64,000 nucleotides of DNA, taken from the NCBI GenBank assembly GCA_013397935.1, contig VZRN01005169.1, positions 1,522,584 through 1,586,583 on the forward strand, written 5' to 3'. A program made the translations under genes and the position numbers. Within the stretch, counting starts at the first letter, position 1. The number at the start of each line of letters is the position of its first letter. This DNA comes from Dasyornis broadbenti. Its lineage: Eukaryota > Chordata > Aves > Passeriformes > Dasyornithidae. Positions 34,428-48,035 of this stretch are shown here, piece after piece. The notes beneath the pieces were generated by a model. It worked only from the letters and a program-made list of their open reading frames with translations. It ran no database searches and was not told the origin of the DNA.

Positions 34428-34460
34428 TGTGTGTGTGCGTGCGCCTGTGCGAGTGTGCAC
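34428..34460 (+). repeat. Imperfect (GT)n / GC-interrupted repeat
   Basis: An interrupted TG repeat (TGTGTGTGTGCGTGCGCC, then TGTGCGAGTGTGC) lies about 360 nt after the USP6NL stop codon. In RNA it would be a GU-rich tract, a type of site bound by CELF and TDP-43 family proteins. Its length suggests it may vary between individuals. Confidence 0.6.
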
Positions 34461-35779
34461 TTACAGTACACAAACTCATATGGAAAAGAGCTAAAGAGTA
34501 TAAATGTAAATGCATTTAACTTTGGGCAAAGCTCGTGAAGTACTTTTGTTTCCTATTAATTTTTCTTTGTAATTTATTTGAGAAGCCATTCATTTTGAAT
34601 GGGAATTTCTGTCATTTTTTTACAGCTGCCTCAGCATCCCAGTATCTGTTCTGGGCAGGAGAGATGCTTTGGGATTATTAATTTAATCTTATGTGAGAGT
34701 TAATTTCCTCTTCTTTGACTACTGTTTGTCATTTTCCTCAGCAGGAAGGAGCAGGCAGGCAAAAGCAGAAAGCCAAAAATGGCTCTCTAATCTGGCTAAG
34801 AAATGGTGCTTAAAATTCAGGGCAGTGTTTAGGGGTTTTTTAGGTGCATCGAAAGTGGAGAATTTTTACCTTCTCATCCAAGTCTACCTTCAGAATGTCG
34901 TTCTATATGCAAAATACTGGAGCACAGTGAGACTAATGCCAGATGCAGAAATGGTGCTGCACCCTTCATTTTTTGCCATGCTGTGCTGTCAGACTAAAAA
35001 CTGGTTGCAGGGCCAAATCTCACAGGTATCAGAGAATTGCACAGCTCCTTGACACCTCTGTGAAGTGCACGCAGGAGTCTGAGCTTTGCTTCAGGCTTGA
35101 TATTCCCTGAGCTCTGTGAGTATGCAGTGTCCCTTCTCTTAATCTTCATCGAGTGGATGCTGTTGTGTTTTGCCCATTTTCCCCCCGAATTGCAGGTGGG
35201 TTTATGTCTGGAATGGGCCGTGTGCTGCTGTGCTGTTGAGCTGCTTGCACTGTGCGGTGTTTTACACTAAAATGACCCTGACTGTTGTTAACAGGAACCT
35301 TAAACTCCTGCTAATGTAAGTAATTCTAATTAGTGTTTGCAGCCTTTTCTTTGTATTTTCCTTTCTCTGACTGTGAATTGGGGGTGGAATTAAAAGCAGA
35401 TGAAGTGGCACATATAGGATGTAGTCATGTGAGTGGCAGGATGTGCTGACCTCTCACCGGGAGCTGAGGCAGAGGAGGGTCTCGCCAGAAGAGGTCCTTG
35501 GAGTGCTGAACAGAGAGATTTCTCTAATACTGAAGTACTAAACATTGGTATCAACGCCAGTTTGGTATGGTTTGGAAGGCTGTCCTGTTCCCTTTTGTTT
35601 TGTAAGGTTTGTTAACTGAAAACATAGAAATGGATATTATTTTTTTTTCCTTTAAAGAATGAGCTTTAGTGCCTATTATTGCTGCAGGTTGGCTCTGTAA
35701 GTTTTAAGGTACAGAAGTAAAACAATTTTTACAAATGGAAGTAACATTTACTTAGTATGTTTAAAAATATTTTTTTGTG

Positions 35780-36320
35780 TGTATATAACGTGTCTGATGT
35801 AATTTTTAATAACTGGGCAATTTTATATTTTAAAAATTGCAAACTGCAGCGAAGTAACAGTAGCCAAGCACTACACTGAAATCCTAAACTAAAATTGTGA
35901 AGATAAATATGACTTGGGCTTACTTTAGTTCTGATTGCTTACAGCAGCTTAGAAATGTATGTATATAATACTGTGGCTAAGTGTAATAATCTCAGTGTTT
36001 AATGATGGTTCTGTAATTCATAACGAAGCTGTACAATTTATTTGTGCAAACAACATGAAGCTCCAAAATATGTATCAGCATTAGTAAATACTGTAGATTT
36101 TTATATATAAAATATATACACACTATTTTCTTATTTCATCTGCAACAGTTTTATAACTGTGTACCCTATTTTGATGTGACTGTATTTTTAACATGTTAAA
36201 ATAATAATAATTAAGCTTATGTTGTTTTGTCTTTATTTTAAATTATTTGATTAGCTCCAAACTGGACTTTTGTTATTCTCAGCACAAATAATTGCTTTTC
36301 ATAAATGAATCATGTATATA
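35780..36320 (+). promoter_or_regulatory. Cluster of three Pumilio-type recognition octamers
   Basis: TGTATATA occurs at 35780-35787, 35960-35967 and 36313-36320, all in transcript sense within the presumed USP6NL 3' UTR. Each fits the Pumilio consensus UGUANAUA, which in other mRNAs recruits deadenylation and repression. The motif matches are seen directly. Function is inferred, and AT-rich sequence raises the chance rate. Confidence 0.4.
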
Positions 36321-36450
36321 TGTGATGTATCCTATTTAATTTGTACATGTTTATTTTTAGACTAAGCAATGTGGATGCAATCTATACAGTGCTTTTGCGT
36401 TATTGCAGAAGCAGCAAGATTATTGATTATAGTTTATTACACTGCTAAAC

Positions 36451-39400
36451 CTTAGACTATCATTTGCAAAAGCTAGGAGCATAAACTGTGATCATAATTT
36501 TCTGGTTTTGTTCTAATAACATCACCCAATACCAGTTTAAAAAAGAATTGTTGGAATGAGGAATTTGCGAAGTTGTGCTGATCAAAGTGCAAAATAATAG
36601 TCTGACTGTGGCTTCTATCTCACATATTTGGAGGATGCTATTGAGTTGTTTTGTTTTTGTTTTTTTTTTTTTAAAAAAACCCCAGCCTTGTGTCATCTGT
36701 TTGTAGTGCAAAATACATTTTTATCTTCATTTAACTGGACAAACAAAACTAAAAGTACAGCCAGATTTGAGTCTGTCATTCGTACCAGTAACAAAACCCA
36801 CTTGATGCAGAGTGAAGTGAGACACAGCTGTGCCAGTGTCTTCTGGTGGAGGGAATCATCTCAGTGTCATGGATTACATATCCTCATAAGAGCTTTGCTG
36901 TCACTGTTTTCTTTTGTCTGAAAACAGTGAAGTGGTTAAAGTATCAATATAAAATACTTGACCTTTTTTTTCTTCTGTGGTTTCATAATTTTCCAAGATC
37001 TGTCTGCTTTAACCTGTATAAACTGTAGTTTTCTTGCCCAGGTTAGTTGTCACAGCTTTCTTTGTAGTTGGTGAGACAAATTCAGCATAGGGATTTGAGA
37101 AGTTAACACAGAAGAACACAGAAGACTAAGTAAGGAGACATGTCTGACTTCTGTATGGCAAAAATTTAGTGAAATTAAAGTCATTAGGATTTAAGAGGAA
37201 AAGGAAGGACCTTGAGTATATGCTGTGGTCTTCTGTGGTTGCTTTTCCTTTCACTCGGCTGCTATGCTAGATTAAATCTAATGATTTCAGTGTTGGACTG
37301 AAGCATTTCAGTCTTCTGCAGTACAAATTGTGGTGGCAATGGAAGAAGGACAGGAAGGATCATGGTATCACTGGTACTCAACGTTTTTGGTGAGTGGGAT
37401 GTGATTACATGATGCGGCTGCTTGCTTATCTGCATAACTAAGACATGTTAGGCACTGCAAGTGAAGGCAGAAGCCATCCCTGCTCCTCCTTCCTCAACTG
37501 ACCCAGGGAAAGATTCTGGCATCAGATTTGGTGATGAATCTGAAGCTAAACATCCACTTGCCCGGGCAGCTAAGGAAGAGAGTCTGACCTCAGGAAAACA
37601 ATCTTTCCCTTTCCCCACATTCATGTGTGGCCAGTCTGTAATGCGTTAGGGAAGGCAACACTGAGGAAAGAGAAAACTTGTTTAGCCAGAGGTCTATTAA
37701 GGAGGGTATTCCTTCCTAATCCTGCTGATGACTTCCTAAATCCTTAAAGCGTGATATTGTTTGCAATTGTTTCAAAATTATCAGACTTGTGAGGGCAGTC
37801 CTGTTTTTCTCAGGGCCAAGATGTGTAAATGCCAGTTACCTGTGTAATATCTGCCAGCAGGGTGAGTCCCTTGTTGTTTAAGTAATCTATCTTCACTACC
37901 AGTAAAAGTTTCAAGACGCATAGCGAGAGATTTTTAGAAATCATGGAGAATGCAGAAGTATCTTATTGTTAGTCAAAGATACACCATTGTAATAAACCAC
38001 AAAATAATTCCAAAATTAGATGCAAACAGTAAACAACATTGAAATGTCAATAGGCAGAATAGCCTTCCAGTGTGAGGAAGCAAATCCAAAGCTTCCCTGA
38101 GGTACATACACATTTTCCAGGGAGATTTCTCTCAAGAATCCTATCCTGAATTTCACATCATCCTCAATATGACTTTGAAATGGACTTGCAAATTGCAGAC
38201 TTTTTTTTTAATCTCCCCCTTGGGTGGCATTACACTGCATGCACAAAGAAGAATACTATTTAAAATATGCCATCAAACGCCCACCGTTTCATTTCCAGCA
38301 GAGAACATTCCACTTTCAATACTTCAGTGAGAGGAAAATATAATCTTTTTTTGTAGTCCTTTAAATACTGCATTTTTGTAAAGTTCTGTGAACGTAGCAT
38401 AGTTACAGTTTAACAGCTACTTAACCAAGTATCATTCAGGCTCCTCTTTGGATGGCATGAAGCTACTGCATAATTTGCTGCAGGTCTATTTTTTCTTTTG
38501 GGCAATATTAAGACAATCCAAATGCTTTTAGTGGCAGAGTTGCAATGAGGAGATGACTAGGCCAACAATTGAAATTGGAAATATAATTGCAGTCATTTCG
38601 GAATAGCCTTTAAGTGGTTGCCAGATCCTGGGAAAGACACCATTTTCTGGGTTCTTTGTGCCAAGAGAACTTCTTACTGCTGCAGGGAACATGCAGGTCC
38701 CTCTTCTGAGCAATTTGATTCTCTCTGCTCACACTGACTGCTTTTCTTTGTGCTTATGGAGTTAATATGTTAGTAGAAAGTCAATGGTACCTTTAGAATG
38801 AATAATCAGAAAACAGAGATCTCTTGTTCTGACTTTCCTTTCTTCCTTTTTTTCTTTTGTTTGTTTGTTTTACTGATTTTAATGTCAGCCTTGTCAAGGT
38901 GAGCTGTGCATGATGTGATTCTTCTGTCTTCTTTCTCTGATAATATGCCAACATGTGTTTTTCAGAAGCTTTGCGATGCCTTTTTGCTGCTGTTTCTGCT
39001 GTTTATACCAGAGATTATTGTTTGCCTCTTCAGCTTTTCCTTTCTAGATTATGTGCAAATTAAGGAAAAAACCTGTGTTCTCACTGTTGCAGTTGGTCAG
39101 ATACTCGCCAGGAAGGTTTTTTTCTTGACAGAAAGCAATTTAATTTGGCCGTTGGTGAAATGCTGTAGGGTGGAGCCTCTTGTACAGTCTCTGCAGTCCA
39201 AAATCTGAGGTTGCTTCTGCTCGGGGTCAAGCACCAAAAGCCATATTACACACAGGCCAAGGAAGCATTTTTTGCAAAATGCTGTGTCCTGCCACAGAAA
39301 CATGCCAGCTTAGACTGGCAGGAGGTCAGCTGTAGCTCCAATGTGTTTGTTTTAAGTTGAGTAAATAACCCCTTGTTTCCTGGTAATACATTGCTTTTGT

Positions 39401-40022
39401 CAGATTTTTCTGCTGGAAATGAAATGAGGCAAAGAATTGAAGCCTGTGTTGGAAACTGGGATGCCTGAGCTCCTCTCCTTGTTTAGGAGACCTGAAGTTG
39501 GCTTTTGGTTCAAACCATCCACTTCAATCATAGTATTTGTAACTTTGACATTATCTTTTACAATAATTTGTGCTATTGTCCCTTAGGAAAAACAGATCTC
39601 ACCTGGGTTTTTTCAATAACAAAATGTCTTTTAGATTACTTTGTTTGATCTGTCCCTTCCTTTTAAGCTTCCCTGTTCCCAGATTTTTTCCCCAAAGAAA
39701 ACTCAGACCTGGGAATGACACCGTAAGTAGTCAGTGATCTCCAGTGCTACCATCAGGAGGCTGGATGGTATTTTCAGGCACTTGGCACCCAGCTATAAAA
39801 ACTGGGTTTTTGCAATAGAGGTAAGTGGAAAAGCTTTACTGGCGGAAGGCTCCCCTTGAACCCAGCAGCACCATGTGTTTTATAGTAAAACTCACACAAC
39901 TTTAAAGCAGAAGGGCTGGTTTTCAAACTTGGTGATGCTTAACTGCCTTATCCTTTTGGGAGTGAAGTTGGAGTTCAGTACAAAGCTTGTTGCTAGCAAC
40001 ACCTGGAGTTTTTTCTGAAATT
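36451..40022. other. Intergenic, no gene found
   Basis: AT-rich sequence with a T-run at 36660-36672 and a first AATAAA at 37991-37996 that could serve as a distal USP6NL poly(A) signal. Open frames here are short and of no recognisable family. Confidence 0.6.
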
Positions 40023-40545
40023 TCACAGAATCATGGAAGGAAGCCACAAGGATCATCAAGTCCAACTCCTGTCCCTGTACAGGACACTCAAGAGTCACAT
40101 CCTGTGCCTGAGAGCACTGTCCAAATGCTTCTTGAACTCTTGTTCAGGCTCGGTGCTGTGACCACTTCCCTGTGGAGCTGTGCCAGTGCTCGACCACCCT
40201 CTGGGTGAAAAACCTTTTTCTGATACCCAGCCTAAACCTCCCCTGACACAAATTTAGGCCATTCCCTCTGGCCCTGTCACTGTCACCACAGAGCAGAGAT
40301 CAGTGCTGACCCCTCCTCTTCCCCTCACAAGGAAGTTTAACTGTGATAAGGTCTCTCCTTAATCTCCTCCAGGCTGAACAGACCAAGTGTCCTCAGCTGC
40401 TCCTCATGTGGCCTCCAGACCCTTCACCATCTTCATTGCCCTCTTTTGGACACTCTCTGATGGTTTAATATCTCTCTTACATTGTGGTGCCCAAAACTGC
40501 ACACAGCACTCAAGGTGAGCAGTATCCTGGCTGAAGCACATCATG
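40023..40545 (-). mobile_element. CR1 LINE, 3' region
   Basis: It begins CACAGAATCATGGAAGG and continues with GATCATCAAGTCCAACTCCT, GTGAAAAACCTTTTTCTGAT, CCTTAATCTCCTCCAGGCTG and TTGGACACTCTCTGATGG, a typical antisense CR1 3' region. It is the most complete CR1 3' portion in the region downstream of USP6NL. Short forward open frames across it are by chance. Confidence 0.88.
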
Positions 40546-43500
40546 GAGAACCTGTGCTCTTAGAGAAGGAGGAGTTAGGTCTGTTCTGAAGATCAGCAAT
40601 TTCAAATCCTGGACCCAAGCCCCATAAAGGTAACCTAGAACAAACTGAGTATGGTGTTTATATTAGAGTGGTTTTAAAACAGTCCTCTTGGCCTCATTGT
40701 ACCTTTAAGGCAAATCACCCAATCAACCTTTCAGTATCCAAAGAAAGTGACTGCATTAGCAGATCTTTATTTCATTGTCATCTAATGCTCAGGGTGTTGA
40801 ATATCCTTCATTTGTTCAGACTTTGTGTCTGGAACTCCTGAAGCCCTTTACAGCACTGTCCCCCTTTGTTCCCCAGGTTGTACTGTGTCAGATTTTTTCC
40901 ATCAGAGTTGTTTCAGTTCCAGTAGAGATGTCCACCTGTTTGCTTCTCCAGTGAATGAGTTTTCTTTCAATTCTTGTGTCAGCCTGTCAGGAGCTTCGTG
41001 CTCTCTGTCAATTCATTTTATTCTCCAATCCGTCTCAAAATCTCTTCAGGTTGCAGTGCTGTCACTTTGCTTTGGAGAAAACACTGAAAAAGGGACAAAG
41101 TACATGATTTGGAGATCACAAAACAGAAATTATGAGTGTAAAAGCCAATCAGAAGCACTTTAGAAAGGCCTATCAGGTGCTTGTGCTCTGACCAGCATCT
41201 GTATCATCACAAGTGATTGAGGTGCTTACCTATTGCCCTGTTAATTGGAAGGTCTGGAATGATTGTGGTTTTGCTGAGCTCGTTCCCCCAGTGCTACCTT
41301 ACTTGTGTGGGAGGTTGTGTCCATGATTTGACAGCTTGATGCTGGTCAGCACAAAGGAGCAAGCCAACCTTTGTTGGATGGCTGAGCACAGTGGTCTCTA
41401 AATATTTTATCACATATAGTGAATAAAGAAGGAATAGTCTCTCCTTGCCATAGAATGGATACATTCACAGCTATAGAAGGTAATTTGTGGCTGCTGGAGT
41501 TATACAGAACTATACCTCAACCTTTTTGATGCTGTACATAGTGATTTTGCTGTGTAATGTGTAAAACTGCAGCATTTACCTCCGGTGTGCTCTTGCCATG
41601 CAGTTGTGCATCCAGGTGGGCAGCGTCCATCCTGCCTGCTCCTACTGCTTTCCTGATGGGCTCAGCTTCTGTTGAGCACACAAAATCTGGACGGAAGAAA
41701 TGAGCCCCTTGTCTGCTCTAATTATTCATGGCTCCTCCTGGGTGCTGGTTGTGAGCTTTGTTTATTTGTTTTGTGACAAATCTTAAGAATGTATTCGGTT
41801 TTCACATCTCCTGGTCCTCCCTGCTCTGTCCAAATTATGCCAAATACTAAAGGAGAGGGAAAAATCATGAATTCTGGAGTTAAATATCTGTGGACTTGAC
41901 CTGCTGGAAGTTGTGCAGCTCTGTCTGCTCCCCACAGAGAAAAGTTCTGGTAGCCGAACTTCAGGCAAGGAACAAAATAGTTCTGCTCTTTAAATGCCAT
42001 TATAAAACCCCATGATTTCAGTGACTGGGTGGGGTGTCACGCTGGGCACACATTTATCATTGTAAATGTTATGTCTGAAAGGCTTTGAAATGCTTTCAGA
42101 ACGTGCGATTTTGGGCACATAAGCAGATCACTTTTATTATAACCTTCATGTTATACTCAATAGGGTTGGTCAGGTGATGTTTTTCCCTGTTCATTTAAGT
42201 GGTTTCTTACAGAGACCTTCAAGTTCCAGAATAACGTTCAGTGCAACCCTGATAATTACTTTATTATTAACTTGAAGGCCAGACTCCCTTGTCTGCCTCC
42301 CCTTTTAGAAGTGAATCATGTTCTGATATTAAAATGACCCTAAGCTGAGGTCTCAAATTTCCTTTCCAGCTGGACTAATGGGGCTTGTAGGAGGGAAGCC
42401 AAACTTCCATGACTGCTAATTATCCTTGGATTGGATTAATAAAGGAAAATTACTTAACTACCCATCCAAAGATGGAGAGTTAGCTGTACCTTTGAAAAGA
42501 CTTGTCAGCTGCTAACAAGGTAGTTGAACTGGATTTGCTTTTTTTTAAGATACCTTGGGTACATCCCCTGAGTACTCTATGCAGAAGGATTCATCCTTGT
42601 GTGCACTGTTTGCTGGAAAGGCTCAGAAAAATCTTAGCTGGCAAGTTGGCCACCTCAGTAGATGTGTGTGCAGCTAAACTAAGACTGCGTTTCCATCTAC
42701 GAGCCTAACCCATGACCTGTGGAGGTCATTGGGGATTTATCAGTAATTTTTTAGGGGGTTTATCTTCAGAAAAGAAAGGTGTGCTGTCTGAACTCCTGTC
42801 TTGCAATTCTTTTCCCTTTAAGCAATACAGTATGATTGCTGTGGGATTGGAATTGTTTCCAGCCATAAAAGCAAACACATTGCTCATGCAGTGCTGAAGG
42901 AGCACTTTCCATGACTGTGCTCCTGTGAGGGAATTGCATTTAATTATTTTAAATTATTGAAGCAGGTCAAAGAGTTGTGTCCAGCCTCTCAAGTGACTCA
43001 GTACCCACCGTTCTTCATAGACTTTGAGGACCCAACGTCCATGACGCTTAGGAAGGCAAGGAAGAACTCCTTTCTTTATATCCTTGGCATCCAACAGATG
43101 TTCAGTTTTACCATTAGCATAGCTGAGCTACTTTATAAAACCTCCCTGGCCTGCATCTTCTGTCTGACACTTCGTTGATAGTGTTGTTTGTACAAAAAAC
43201 TGCAGCCTTTTTATTTTTAACTCCTGTGTTAATGATGGGGATGCTTAGGGAGAAATTCCCTCTTTGCTTTTTTGCCTTTGCTGTGAAAAAATAATAAATG
43301 CTTGTCAGCCTAACAAGATTTGAAGTGCCTCCCCTGCTCTGCAACATTTAATTCCTACGGTGTCTTTGTAACTGCACTTTGTTGTGCTGAACAAAATTTT
43401 TCAAATATTTTCTATCTGATCATTTTGTGATAAGTGTCGTCTGACCTTTCGGACTTACTTTTGGCTGGAGGCATTGTTTTTCAGTCACTGTCTGCTTCTG

Positions 43501-45979
43501 TTCTCTCCCAACTAGGAGCTGAATAGACCTAGAGGATGCTGGTGGTGCTTTGAGATGGGTATACCTGAACCTCTCACTGCAGTGAGCTAACAAAAAAAAA
43601 AAGAGAATGGCTCTTTGAATTCAAAAAGCTTTATTAGAATGTCAGCTAGAATACTTAATTATCTTAATTAGAATTCAAAGCGATGAAGAGCATTCTTAAA
43701 TATTTAAGCGCTCTCTGCCCTTGTCCATTAAGTCTCTTCCTGTGCAGATCTTTTCTTCCAGGACTTAAGTCAACTCAGCCATGTTTTTGGGGGTTATTGC
43801 AAGCTCTGAGCTGCCCCTCTCATCCACAGAGGATTTGTCCCCATGGGATGTCTGCTCCCTGCTCCTCAGCAGGTTTGTAATCTCTCTGATGAACCTTTCA
43901 TTGCCAAGTTTCTGCTCTTGGCCACTTCTGCTGCCTGACCACCCTTTGCTTGTGGTGCTCTGTCCTGTGCAGGCTCAGGCACAGCCAGCCCAGGAACCTT
44001 CATCCTCTGCTGACTGAGCCCTGCCCACACCAATCTCTTCCTCCTTGACCATGGGAACTGAGAAACCACCTGGCACAGAACCACAGCAAAGGCTGGGGCA
44101 GATTTGGATGGGTCTTGCCTGGTCCCTGCTCAACCTTCCCTGCTTCTTGCTTGCAGCTGGAGAGTTCCTTCTGTCCTGGAGAGGAAAGCCTTCCACAGCA
44201 GATTGGTCCTCCAGGACTAAATACAGAGTGCACGAGCTACTGAGCTCAGCAGAGCTGGGATATTTATGTGTGTGAGAATCTTCCATAAGCAAAAAAAAAA
44301 GGTGAAAAAACCCATCAGTCTTAGCATGTTTTGTGCTTGAGATTAAAAATTTTAGGCAGGTCTTCATACCTGTTATTGATATATTTCATGCAGCATTGGC
44401 ACTGTATGAACAGCTCTTCCTGTGTCTGATTTCCATTTTTCTTTTAAATTACGTTTCTTTAATCTTTAATTTTGCGCAGAGGTTTGGGGTTTTTTCATAC
44501 ACAGATGATGCTTTTATGTCTTCTCAGAAGTACTGAACTAAGTTGGTTCTCTCTGTGTAGGATACCAAATATTTTCCTCTTTTCAATTTAGATGAACGTC
44601 TTGCTCTGCAATACATTAATAAATTCAAAATGAAAAACTTTTTTTTTATTATTTTGAAGGCAATCTTTTCTGTAAAGATGTTGTTTAAAAGCATGTATTT
44701 GAAATGAGATTTTTATTGTAACTGCTCCAAGAGGCTCAAAACCCTCATAGCCTTGACATCTGAAGTCTTCGAAGAAGCTAAGTGGGCTCTGTGTTTGAAG
44801 TGGCAGCACAATGCAAAGATGCAGCAGGAGGGAAAAGTATTAATTCTGACAAACTTCAAGAAACTTATTATATCTATGCAAGTTCTTTACATCTTTGATT
44901 CTGAGGTCTCAGATATAAAGGAGCATTGAAATTGAGGACAAAGATGCCGACAAAGACTTGTGGAAGATGGAGGACCCAGACCTCTGCAAGTGAGACGACT
45001 TCTCTTGGGCTTCTTTCAGAGAAATAACAATATTAATAATAATAAAAAGCCACTCAGCAACATCTCTGAACACAAAGGCTGGGCAAGTCTCTGTGCTGTG
45101 AGACTGAAAGGATTATTTAATAGGTAATTAAACATAGTCAAGGACAGTTGTCATATGAGGTAGAGTCTGTGTTTGTGACTTTGGTTGCCTGTTCAGGTCA
45201 TCACTTGCCCCTAGAGAGGCAGGATTAGGCTGTGAGTGCCCATTATAGATGTATGCAGAGAAATTATTGACCAGCCTTGCCTGTGAGTTTGGGGTTTTTA
45301 AGCAATATTTGGTGTGGTTTTTATGAGTTACAGAAACTTTCAAGAATACATCTATTATTTGGCTGTAAAAATGGGAACAAAATAAGGGAACTTAGGCATC
45401 TTCTTGGTCTCTGCTTCTAGCTGACTCCTCTTAAAACTTAGAGCTGAAGAGTCTAAATATTGTCTAAAATAATACATTTCGAGAGTAGGGAGTGGATTTA
45501 GAAATGCACTGACTTCCAAAGAGTATTTGCTGTCCTGTCTCTGCAAACTGCTTTGAAAATTTAACTGATGGCTTTTCGATTGGTGACTGTGCTACATATC
45601 ACAGGTCTTTACAGGTTTTTAAAATATTTTTTTAATGCCATATTCAAATACTTTGTCTCAATAAGTGTGCTAATATGAAGCACCCATGAAACTAAGCTTT
45701 TGTTCCCTAAGATCAGTTGAATTGAGATGTCTATGACAGACAAGATTTCATAATGCTTTGGCTTCCAATTCTTTGTTGAAGTCTTCCTCATTCCCAGAAG
45801 GATTTCTTTGTGTTTAGTTATGTTTGAATCAGTTTGCCTGTATTGTGATCCTTCAAAAAATCCCAAACCCCAAAGCCAAAACAACAACAAAAAAACCCCA
45901 CCCCCAAAACCATCTTCTTTTGTAAAAATAATTTCTGATCTTTTACTGCCATCCCATCTGTTTGTCATCTACAGAAAAT
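40546..45979. other. Intergenic, no gene found
   Basis: Between two CR1 pieces I see the palindrome cluster at 43573-43680 and a somewhat GC-richer stretch at 43720-44270, where several short open frames overlap on both strands. None looks like a protein. Confidence 0.6.
43573..43680. repeat. Palindrome plus inverted repeat cluster
   Basis: CTCACTGCAGTGAG (43573-43586) is a perfect 14-bp palindrome. It is followed by an A11 run, then CTTTGAATTC at 43613-43622, whose exact reverse complement GAATTCAAAG is at 43671-43680 after a 48-nt spacer. The arms could form a stem-loop. No mobile element family is recognised. Confidence 0.75.
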
Positions 45980-46110
45980 TTTACATGAACATCTAGAACA
46001 TTGATAAAATATTAAATAATATTGAGCTAAGAGTTAGTCCCTGGGGAAATCTGCTGGAAAAAGCCCCACCAATTCCTATCTCCCACTAATGTGATTACAT
46101 GAAGTTGCCT
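45980..46110 (-). mobile_element. Possible decayed CR1-like fragment
   Basis: The stretch around ACATTGATAAAATATTAAAT and GTCCCTGGGGAAATCTGCTG resembles antisense CR1 coding sequence, where a copy commonly reads ATCGATAAAGATATTAAAC then CCCTGGGGGACACC. Similarity is low and only by eye, so this is tentative. Confidence 0.35.
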
Positions 46111-48035
46111 TTTGATATCAGTGTTTACAACTTTACATTAATGTCCAACAATAAAACTGTACCTGACACTTGGGATTTATTTGTTTCAAGTTGCCTTCTT
46201 TATTATGCTGGATTCTTGAAGTTTATAAAGTTTTCATTAAATTTTGTACTCTCCATTATTACTTGTCTATATTTTCAACCTGACTGAAACTCTTTGCCAT
46301 TTCCTGCTCCGCTTTTTGTAATTTTTTTTTTTTATTGAAGTATTTTTACTTTAACTAGATGGATTTTTTGCATATTACAACTTTTTATGTGTCTGCTAGG
46401 TTTGGGGGTTTTTTAGCTGCCAGGTGGAAGACCTTTCTTTTATTCCCTAGAAAGTCTGCGTTTTGTTGGGTAGCCACAGGCTATGTCCAGCAGCGCTTGC
46501 TCATGATAGATTAGCTTTCCTTTCTCTACATTATACAGTGATTTTTGTAGAATAGTTCACTCTATTGTCTCACCACATCTGGTTGTGTGCTCAGATGTCA
46601 GTGTTTTACTGATTATAACCCTACGTATTCAAAGACCTCAGACTCTGAGTCAGAATATCTTGGAGGACTGAGCCGTAGGGTGGGCATTTGCCAATGAGGA
46701 CCTGAATTAAAACCTGATAATGATTTTGAGAGGAAAACACAGCATTAAATACATTTCCTACCCATCTGGGTAGAAGGTGTCTTTTCTGGCTGGTAGAGAT
46801 TATATAGAGATACTCTAGATGAGACCTTAGAAAAAGTATCTATTTCTTCACCTATTACAGGTGTAAAAATTTAAAAGACAGAAGTCAGGTGTATGGCTCA
46901 GTTAGCATTTATCTGGAAGGAATATTTTGCATAATATTTTACATAATAATAATTTACATCCTCCTCCAGAGCTGAGAATCCCCCTGCACCTGCCATTTGA
47001 GTGCACGGACAGTGTTAACAATACTTGTGCCAGGAAGCTTTTCCTACCCTCCTCCTATTGCCAAAGGATTTATTATCCTTTACAGCCCATACTTCATGGA
47101 CTTGCGTTATAAATGTTTGTTGTTTAGAATTTGTCACTGAGGAAAGGCCAATTCCAGACGTGGCGCTCTAGATTTGCGATGTCGTGCAAAGCCCAAGTTA
47201 TTTTTCATAATTATTAATATTGCTTTGGCGACAGTCCAAAGGTGAGTTGTATCTGCTCATCTCCAAATGACCCTGTGAAGATGAGCAACATTTGTAATGA
47301 TTTTGGTCAGTGGCTTCTTAGCTGCTCTAAGTAATTTCAGAGCCCAGCCAAGGGATTTACGTATCCATAAACAGATCCCACCTGCAGAAACTGAGCATGG
47401 GGGATCTGAAAGAACTGGCTGTTCTGTCAGTGTGTCCAGAGTTTCCAGCACAGGAATCAGTACAGCCTGGCTGTGCAATGGGAAGACACCCCAGGTGGTG
47501 ACATATAAAAAGGACACAGCACATTCCCTTTCTTGCAGAACATCTCTCTCCCCTGCTGGCATTGGGTGATGCATTATAAAGAGGTTGTGGGTTTTTGGTC
47601 AGAAATTTTACTGAAATAATTTTGTTGAATAGATTTCACTGAATGAATTAAAACAAAAGCCCCCAAAACAACCAGAAAAACCAAACCAGATGTTTTTCTC
47701 CATTTTTATATGAAGTTTTGAAATTTCTTCTGTTCAGAGTTACTGAAGACTTTGGATTTGCATTTTTTTGTGTGAGGGAGGGGGCAGGGGACATGAGCAC
47801 AGACATGTGACTCAGAGGATTTTAATTTTTAACACTAACCTTAAATATTACCAAGCTCAATAAAACCTTCTCAACAGGGATTGCAGAATTGAAATAGGGT
47901 TTGTAGACCTGCAGCTGAGCAGGCTTCACCTTTGCTGATGAGAACAGCTGTGTTCTGCTCATGCTCCTAAATGAACTCTGGGAAGTATTTCTGTGGGGCA
48001 GTCAAAAAACATGTTTGGGGGTTTTTTTTTTTGTT
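46111..48035. other. Intergenic, no gene found
   Basis: AT-rich, with a T13 run near 46321 and no recognisable element. It ends at the assembly gap. Confidence 0.6.

Larger units (their letters stand above)
34066..36450 (+). other. USP6NL: Probable USP6NL 3' untranslated region
   Basis: Sequence directly after the stop is AT-rich with many ATTTA and TTTATTT stretches, which fits a long 3' UTR. It contains a GT-rich tract at 34428-34460 and three TGTATATA octamers between 35780 and 36320. The end is not determined: no AATAAA occurs between the stop and 37991. Variant signals such as ATTAAA (35389-35394) and TATAAA (36106-36111) are candidates. The right boundary is where the uniformly AT-rich character fades, and it is a guess. 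Confidence 0.5.
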
